Positions 59,980-64,000 of a DNA stretch of 64,000 nt are shown one piece after another (the stretch's first letter is position 1; each line of letters starts with the position of its first letter). This DNA comes from Natrinema sp046097095 (lineage in GTDB: Archaea; Halobacteriota; Halobacteria; Halobacteriales; Natrialbaceae): positions 54,291 through 118,290 of the forward strand of contig NZ_CP175700.1 of assembly GCF_046097095.1 (NCBI RefSeq), written 5' to 3'. The translations under genes and the position numbers were made by a program. The notes under the pieces are model-generated. The model did not search any database. It had not been told where the DNA came from and saw nothing but the letters and a program-made list of their open reading frames with translations.

Positions 59980-60201
59980 TCAGCCCTCCTGTGAGCGGAT
60001 CTCGCTGGCGCAATGTTCGAGTCGGCGAAGGATCTGGACGCGCTGCTGGTGGGTGTTCTCGTAGGCGACGCAGGCACGCAGTGTTTCCATGTCGTTGATC
60101 GTCACGATACCGGCGTTGAGAAGTCGCGTATTCGGTGGCTCGAGTCGCTGTTCTGGTGACAAACCGCTCAATACCGTGGATTGCTCTGACGAGTTACTCA
60201 C
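59980..60201 (-). CDS. Small hypothetical protein, 73 aa
   Basis: A 73-residue protein (LSGLSPEQRLEPPNTRLLNAG; METLRACVAYENTHQQRVQI). The GTG at 60201 was chosen because GGAGG, in the 3' arm of a T-tract/hairpin, lies about 10 nt upstream. It is followed 54 bp later by the acidic 99-residue gene on the same strand. No family recognised. Confidence 0.5.
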   Translation of the reverse strand: MSNSSEQSTVLSGLSPEQRLEPPNTRLLNAGIVTINDMETLRACVAYENTHQQRVQILRRLEHCASEIRSQEG

Positions 60202-60206
60202 TGAGT

Positions 60207-60239
60207 GTCGCCTCCGCTCCTGCTGAGGCGACGAAAAAC
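60207..60239 (-). promoter_or_regulatory. T-tract/hairpin element, copy 9 (includes ribosome site)
   Basis: The minus strand has TTTTT, then an 8-bp stem GTCGCCTC / GAGGCGAC with loop AGCAGGAGCG. The 3' arm overlaps GGAGG before the GTG at 60201. Confidence 0.55.
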
Positions 60240-60475
60240 AGCGCCGGGCTGAGAATGTCAAAGAGTAGTTTGGCATCCTCGTTTCGCGTCGTGTGGCGAA
60301 TAGGCTGAACGCTCAGTACAGAGTATCTATCGCGTATCACCTGAGTCAGCGTTTCACGCTACTCTCCGTAGAGGAAGCGAAATAGGTGTCGTAACGGTCA
60401 ATACTCACAATCGGCTGTCGAGTAATTTGGTCCCGTCAGACCCAAGTGTGGCAGGTGCTAACGTGGCAATGGACT

Positions 60476-60601
60476 ATGGACACTCCCGTTGTTCGCACGG
60501 ACAAATTAGCGTTCGAACGCGTCCGCGATGCAATCCTCAACCGCGACGAACCGGACGACGAAGAGAAACCGGCGGGACCTGGTGTGCCCACATCGGGATA
60601 A
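60476..60601 (+). CDS. Possible 41-aa acidic protein
   Basis: ATG 60476 opens MDTPVVRTDKLAFERVRDAI and ends in an acidic, Pro-rich tail. The composition looks haloarchaeal, but no promoter or ribosome site stands out. The flanks 60240-60475 and 60602-60960 hold nothing else I can support, apart from the start region of the next regulator. Confidence 0.35.
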   Translation: MDTPVVRTDKLAFERVRDAILNRDEPDDEEKPAGPGVPTSG

Positions 60602-60960
60602 GGCTCGTCGGTTCTTGCGCCGCTACCGAGACCGGCCAACCGCGTCTGCAACGACTATCGCTGTCACGTATTCCTGACACGGAATCGTATCACATCTCAC
60701 TGTGCTTTCACTCATCTCTGAACTCGGTATCGTACGAGATACGCACGCTCTCTTCGCAATCGTCTCTCAGTGACTGACCGCTCAATATAGAGGAAGCAGG
60801 TAACGATCTCGGATACCGTATCGGTGATCCCACTGTTTGGGTCGAGATGCACCTGGTACCGATTCATGATCCGATAGATCAGCCGTCCTGGCAAAGTGGC
60901 GTCACGAGTACGGTACGATCGGTAGCAGACCTTTACAGCTGGAAGCCAACGGTACAGACG

Positions 60961-61617
60961 ATGGCTACTGAGGCGACGTTCACGGTTCCGTCAGACCAGT
61001 TCCCCTTGGGGACAGTGTTCAACCGACTGCCGGACGTGACGGTCGAACTGGAGCGAATTATCCCCGCGCGGGACGTGGTGATCCCCTACTTCTGGGTACG
61101 GGGAACCGAAGTCGACGACATTGAGAGCGCGTTCACCGAGCACCCGGGCGTGAAGGGGATTCGGCTCGTCGACTCTGTCGAGGACGAGTACCTGTTACGC
61201 GTCGAGTGGGCGCTGGACCACGACGACGTGCTAACCATACTGGCGGAGACAGAGGTGCCGCTCATCGAGGCCACTGGCACAAATGAGCAGTGGACGTTCG
61301 AGATCCGCGGTGACGATCGAAGCGACATCGCCGCCTTTCAACAACGCTGTCGAGAGGTGGACATCCCGACCACGCTAACGGAACTGCACGCACTGACGCC
61401 GGTCGAGACGGCGACCGAAGCCGTCCTCACTGACACCCAGCAAGAGGCGCTGGTGCTTGCCTACGAGCGTGGGTACTTCGAGTCCCCGCGTGAGGTCACG
61501 TTGGAAGACATCGGCGAGGAACTCGGCATCTCACAACAGGCCGTTGGCTCCCGCCTCCGAGGGGGGATCAAGCACGTCCTCGGGAGCACGCTCTCCGCTT
61601 TTACAGTCCGACCCTGA
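60961..61617 (+). CDS. HTH_10 (Bat-type) transcription regulator 3
   Basis: A 218-residue regulator closest to the one at 54056: TFTVPSDQFPLGTVFNRLPD, PYFWVRGTE, and HTH_10 LTDTQQEALVLAYERGYFESPRE with EELGISQQAVGSRLR. TTTA about 29 bp before the ATG fits a leaderless start. Its N-terminal half matches paralogue 1 block for block, so a fairly recent duplication is likely. Confidence 0.8.
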   Translation: MATEATFTVPSDQFPLGTVFNRLPDVTVELERIIPARDVVIPYFWVRGTEVDDIESAFTEHPGVKGIRLVDSVEDEYLLRVEWALDHDDVLTILAETEVPLIEATGTNEQWTFEIRGDDRSDIAAFQQRCREVDIPTTLTELHALTPVETATEAVLTDTQQEALVLAYERGYFESPREVTLEDIGEELGISQQAVGSRLRGGIKHVLGSTLSAFTVRP

Positions 61618-61687
61618 TTAGGTACTTAAAACCGACTTGTACCTGAAAAAGTCAGCGTGATTGTCGTCGGGCGTCTGCATTAGGATA

Positions 61688-62047
61688 ATGAGTGAGGAGT
61701 CTCGCGCCTTCGACTCGGTGCTCGACCTGTGTCAAAACCAGCACCGTCGGATCGTACTTGGGACGCTCGCAGAAGAACAGCGGTCATTAACACTCAACGA
61801 CCTGACGCAGGCCGTCCTCAAGTACAATCATCAGACACCAATTACAGAGGCGTCTGAGGACGTACTAACAGAGATTCGCCTCTCGTTATATCATGTCCAC
61901 CTCCCAAAGTTGGCCTCGGAAGGACTGATAAACTATGATTCAGAGCGCCATCTCGTGGAACCGACCGAGCAATTCGAGCAGGTGCAGCCGACCCTGTCTA
62001 CGATTCTTGATGCCGACCCCACACTCGAAGCGCCGATGAAACTGTAG
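61688..62047 (+). CDS. DUF7344-like winged-helix protein
   Basis: A 119-residue protein. FDSVLDLCQNQHRRIVLGTL starts a winged-helix domain of the haloarchaeal DUF7344 type, continued by RLSLYHVHLPKLASEGLINY, the DNA-recognition helix and wing. A likely local regulator. TACTTAAAAC about 65 bp upstream may be its promoter. It follows the third HTH_10 gene on the same strand. Confidence 0.65.
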   Translation: MSEESRAFDSVLDLCQNQHRRIVLGTLAEEQRSLTLNDLTQAVLKYNHQTPITEASEDVLTEIRLSLYHVHLPKLASEGLINYDSERHLVEPTEQFEQVQPTLSTILDADPTLEAPMKL

Positions 62048-62203
62048 TGTCGATCGACCGCTCTCAATCCTCGTTCACCCAGATTGTTCCATCGAGAGAA
62101 TGAAGATGACGAACAATACGCACATATATTGAACAGATGAGTCTGTCAAAACGAGTCGAAATCTGTGTCTTGGCAAATCGTTCTATGACACCCTCTAGAC
62201 TGC

Positions 62204-62482
62204 TTACTCGTCTTCTTCCTCGGGTTGGATTTGGCGGGCGTCCTCGGCGAGGTCGTGGATGTACGCTCGAAGCGTCTCCATGTCCTCACGGGCGTCTTCC
62301 AGCGTTTTCGCTTTTACCTTGGCCTTGATCTGGTCTTCATCTCGTGTCCCGGTTCCGCGTTTGAGCTTCACGGTCAGCGAGACACCGACGTCAGTGCGCT
62401 CGACGTGCTCCGTTGGTGACGGCCGCTCATTGGTCCCTGACGATTCGACATCCGCACGAGACGGCTGGGTGTGTTCCGACAT
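62204..62482 (-). CDS. Small acidic protein, 92 aa
   Basis: A 92-residue protein with a strand-rich middle (DVGVSLTVKLKRGTGTRDED) and a helical, acidic end (EDMETLRAYIHDLAEDAR). It lies 23 bp after the DUF6166-like gene on the same strand, so both are probably cotranscribed. A conserved haloarchaeal plasmid family by appearance, but without known function. Confidence 0.5.
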   Translation of the reverse strand: MSEHTQPSRADVESSGTNERPSPTEHVERTDVGVSLTVKLKRGTGTRDEDQIKAKVKAKTLEDAREDMETLRAYIHDLAEDARQIQPEEEDE

Positions 62483-62505
62483 GTGTGACTCTCGGTGATC
62501 GGTGC

Positions 62506-62907
62506 TCAGATAGACGGTGCGACTGCTTCGTTGGACGTCTTGTGAAGGACTGCGTCGATGTCATTGCCGGTGAGTCGCCAGCACCCGTCGGGATCAGAGC
62601 AGTCCAGCTGGCTCACGACCTCAGTCTTGAACTCGGTGTAGTGCGCTAGGGCGACCTCTTCATCATCGGTGTAATCGAGCAGGAGCGCGAGCGCGAGTTG
62701 TGCCGGGCCGCTGCCACCGTATCCCCATTCGAAGCCTGAGGGACTGTGGTTCGCCAGCCCAAGACTCCGCTCCGGAGTGAGCCGTTCTTCTCCGGGCCGT
62801 TTCTCCACGATGGCCCGGCCTCGCTGTCGGTACCCGACGTAGACGACGTCACGATCCCTTCTCGGGCGTGTCTGTTCAACTGATTGTGAGTCGATAGTTC
62901 CACTCAT
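62506..62907 (-). CDS. DUF6166-like protein
   Basis: A 133-residue protein. VVYVGYRQRGRAIVEKRPG, SGFEWGYGGSGPAQLALALL and LDCSDPDGCWRLTGNDID match the conserved core of DUF6166. Function unknown. A T-tract/hairpin element lies 31 nt before the ATG at 62907. Confidence 0.65.
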   Translation of the reverse strand: MSGTIDSQSVEQTRPRRDRDVVYVGYRQRGRAIVEKRPGEERLTPERSLGLANHSPSGFEWGYGGSGPAQLALALLLDYTDDEEVALAHYTEFKTEVVSQLDCSDPDGCWRLTGNDIDAVLHKTSNEAVAPSI

Positions 62908-62937
62908 CGTTTTGTTTGAGGGCTGCTCGTTCGAGCA

Positions 62938-62966
62938 CCCCCGCACCCCTCAGGGGGCGAAAAAAC
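62938..62966 (-). promoter_or_regulatory. T-tract/hairpin element, copy 10
   Basis: The minus strand has TTTTTT, then stem CCCCC / GGGGG with loop TGAGGGGTGC, 31 nt before the DUF6166-like ATG. Confidence 0.55.
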
Positions 62967-63073
62967 GCTCTGCGGTTACCGGGCCATCGAGAGGAGGCAA
63001 CACTATTCCTACTCTTATGTAACACTACGGAATGACCGATATGGCCATTTGATTGTGCCGTACCCGTACACCT

Positions 63074-63103
63074 CCACCCTAAACCGACTGAGCTACCGGA
63101 CTC
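63074..63103 (-). tRNA. tRNA 5'-half remnant
   Basis: The minus strand reads GAGTCCGGTAGCTCAGTCGG then TTTAGG, which matches the acceptor 5' strand and D-arm of an archaeal tRNA. The anticodon arm and 3' half do not follow. Partial tRNA copies of this kind are left at integration sites; the intact gene would be elsewhere. Confidence 0.5.
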
Positions 63104-63125
63104 ATTCGGCCGCCTTTCAATTGGT

Positions 63126-63449
63126 CTAGTGAGAGACGAAATTGAGTCCGACAACGCCGATGACGATGAATGAAATAAAGACAATCCTCCCGAAACTGGC
63201 TGATTCACTGAAGAGGACAATACCGAGGGTTGCCGCGCCAACCGCCCCAATTCCTGTCCAGACAGCGTAGGCAGTCCCAATTGGGAGGGATTGAACGGCC
63301 CTCGCTAACAGGAGCATGCTTATTACGAGGGAAACAACCGTCGCAATGCTTGGAACCAATTCCGTGAACCCGTTAGAGTACTCTAGCCCGATAGCCCATC
63401 CAATTTCGAAGAGGCCCGCGACTAAGAGGAGGATCCATGCGGATACCAT
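63126..63449 (-). CDS. Small multidrug resistance (SMR) family transporter
   Basis: A 107-residue protein with four transmembrane helices. WILLLVAGLFEIGWAIGLEY carries the membrane-embedded Glu essential in SMR proteins (Glu14 equivalent), and GTAYAVWTGIGAVGAA is the family signature before helix 3. The first-helix sequence resembles SugE/Gdx-type guanidinium exporters. Works as a dimer in the cytoplasmic membrane with proton exchange. It lies next to the tRNA remnant. Confidence 0.85.
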   Translation of the reverse strand: MVSAWILLLVAGLFEIGWAIGLEYSNGFTELVPSIATVVSLVISMLLLARAVQSLPIGTAYAVWTGIGAVGAATLGIVLFSESASFGRIVFISFIVIGVVGLNFVSH

Positions 63450-63651
63450 CAGAGAATGTCAACTAGCGACGGTCAAACAACTACCGGTTCCGATTCAGAT
63501 CGATAAGTTTCCTTCCATATTTATCGGCCGACATAACGTACTTACGGTATTTCTGCCGCTCTATATATGAGTAATCAGTTATCACCTGCAATATTACGGA
63601 ACTGACGACGCTGTTAGTTAATAGAGCAACGCTCAGTCGGACGGTTGTGTC

Positions 63652-64000
63652 TCAGAAGTGGACGTCCGCCGGTACGATCCAGAGATCCTCACTCTCGTCG
63701 AGAATCCGATCCAACTGGCCTCGATGCCGGATGCCGCTAGCGTGTTCGTCGTACAGGAAGATCGATGGTCCGTCGTACGCGCCGACCTGGTGGAAGGCAT
63801 GCCGGGCGAGGTTCTCATCACGCATGATCTCCTCGTCGCTGCGTTCGTCGAGCGCCTCCTTCACGCGGTCGAGATTCCGCTGGAACTCCTCTTTCGTGGC
63901 GTCCCAGCCGCGTTCGAGCAGCTCCTCGCCCTCGTCAGATTCCACAGCGGCTGCAACCGGAAGATCGCCCCAGCGGGCCGTTCCAGCGACTGTCGTCTCC
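63652..64000 (-). CDS. Hypothetical protein, C-terminal part
   Basis: The last 115 codons of a gene whose start lies beyond the right edge. Acidic, with VKEALDERSDEEIMRDENLA, IFLYDEHASGIRHRGQLDRI and LWIVPADVHF at the end. No family recognised from this part. The 63450-63651 stretch before it holds no gene. Confidence 0.5.
   Translation of the reverse strand, partial: ETTVAGTARWGDLPVAAAVESDEGEELLERGWDATKEEFQRNLDRVKEALDERSDEEIMRDENLARHAFHQVGAYDGPSIFLYDEHASGIRHRGQLDRILDESEDLWIVPADVHF

Overview
The window looks like part of a haloarchaeal plasmid or megaplasmid, or of an integrated element rich in plasmid genes. The proteins are strongly acidic. Several genes have a TATA box about 24-30 bp before the ATG, the spacing expected of leaderless mRNAs. 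Replication genes are Orc1/Cdc6 type, and HTH_10, HalOD1 and DUF6610-like families are present. I saw no CRISPR array and no complete rRNA or tRNA gene. Family names are from recognition of motifs by eye; no searches were run.

Region 1 (1-4.2 kb) holds the edge of an operon, an orphan N6-methylase-like gene, a broken DUF262/GmrSD-type nuclease gene and an AAA/DUF4143-like ATPase. Region 2 (4.4-29.4 kb) is a dense DNA-processing island: an AddAB-like helicase-nuclease with AddB split into two genes, a DEDD 3'-5' exonuclease, a phospholipase-D nuclease fused to a P-loop NTPase, a ubiquitin-like cassette (Ubl, E2-like, JAB-E1 fusion), two MrfA-like DUF1998 helicases flanking an MrfB-like exonuclease, a small TPR-like protein, and a YhaO/YhaN (Mre11/Rad50-like) pair. 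A tyrosine recombinase follows at 29.7 kb. This island, and the ubiquitin-like cassette within it, is the best candidate for an undescribed defence or genome-maintenance system.

Region 3 (31-46 kb) is the plasmid core: a ParA/partner partition locus with 8-bp iterons, an Orc1/Cdc6 gene, a repair cassette (SRAP, HhH protein, GIY-YIG), a RecA-like plus family B polymerase operon, and a replication origin with ORB-like repeats around a second Orc1/Cdc6 gene and an AT-rich stretch. A small Tat/membrane operon lies between.

Region 4 (46-64 kb) carries accessory genes, mostly on the minus strand: zinc-finger proteins, an ArdC-like antirestriction protein, a pentapeptide-repeat channel-like protein, two DUF6610-like paralogues, three HTH_10 regulators, two HalOD1 proteins and many short genes, several of them broken. 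Two repeated non-coding signals mark this half. One is a T-tract plus GC hairpin with conserved loop upstream of about ten genes. The other is a TTAACCAACA/TGTTGGTTAA inverted repeat seen six times between 35 and 60 kb. A tRNA 5'-half remnant lies near the right end beside an SMR transporter gene.
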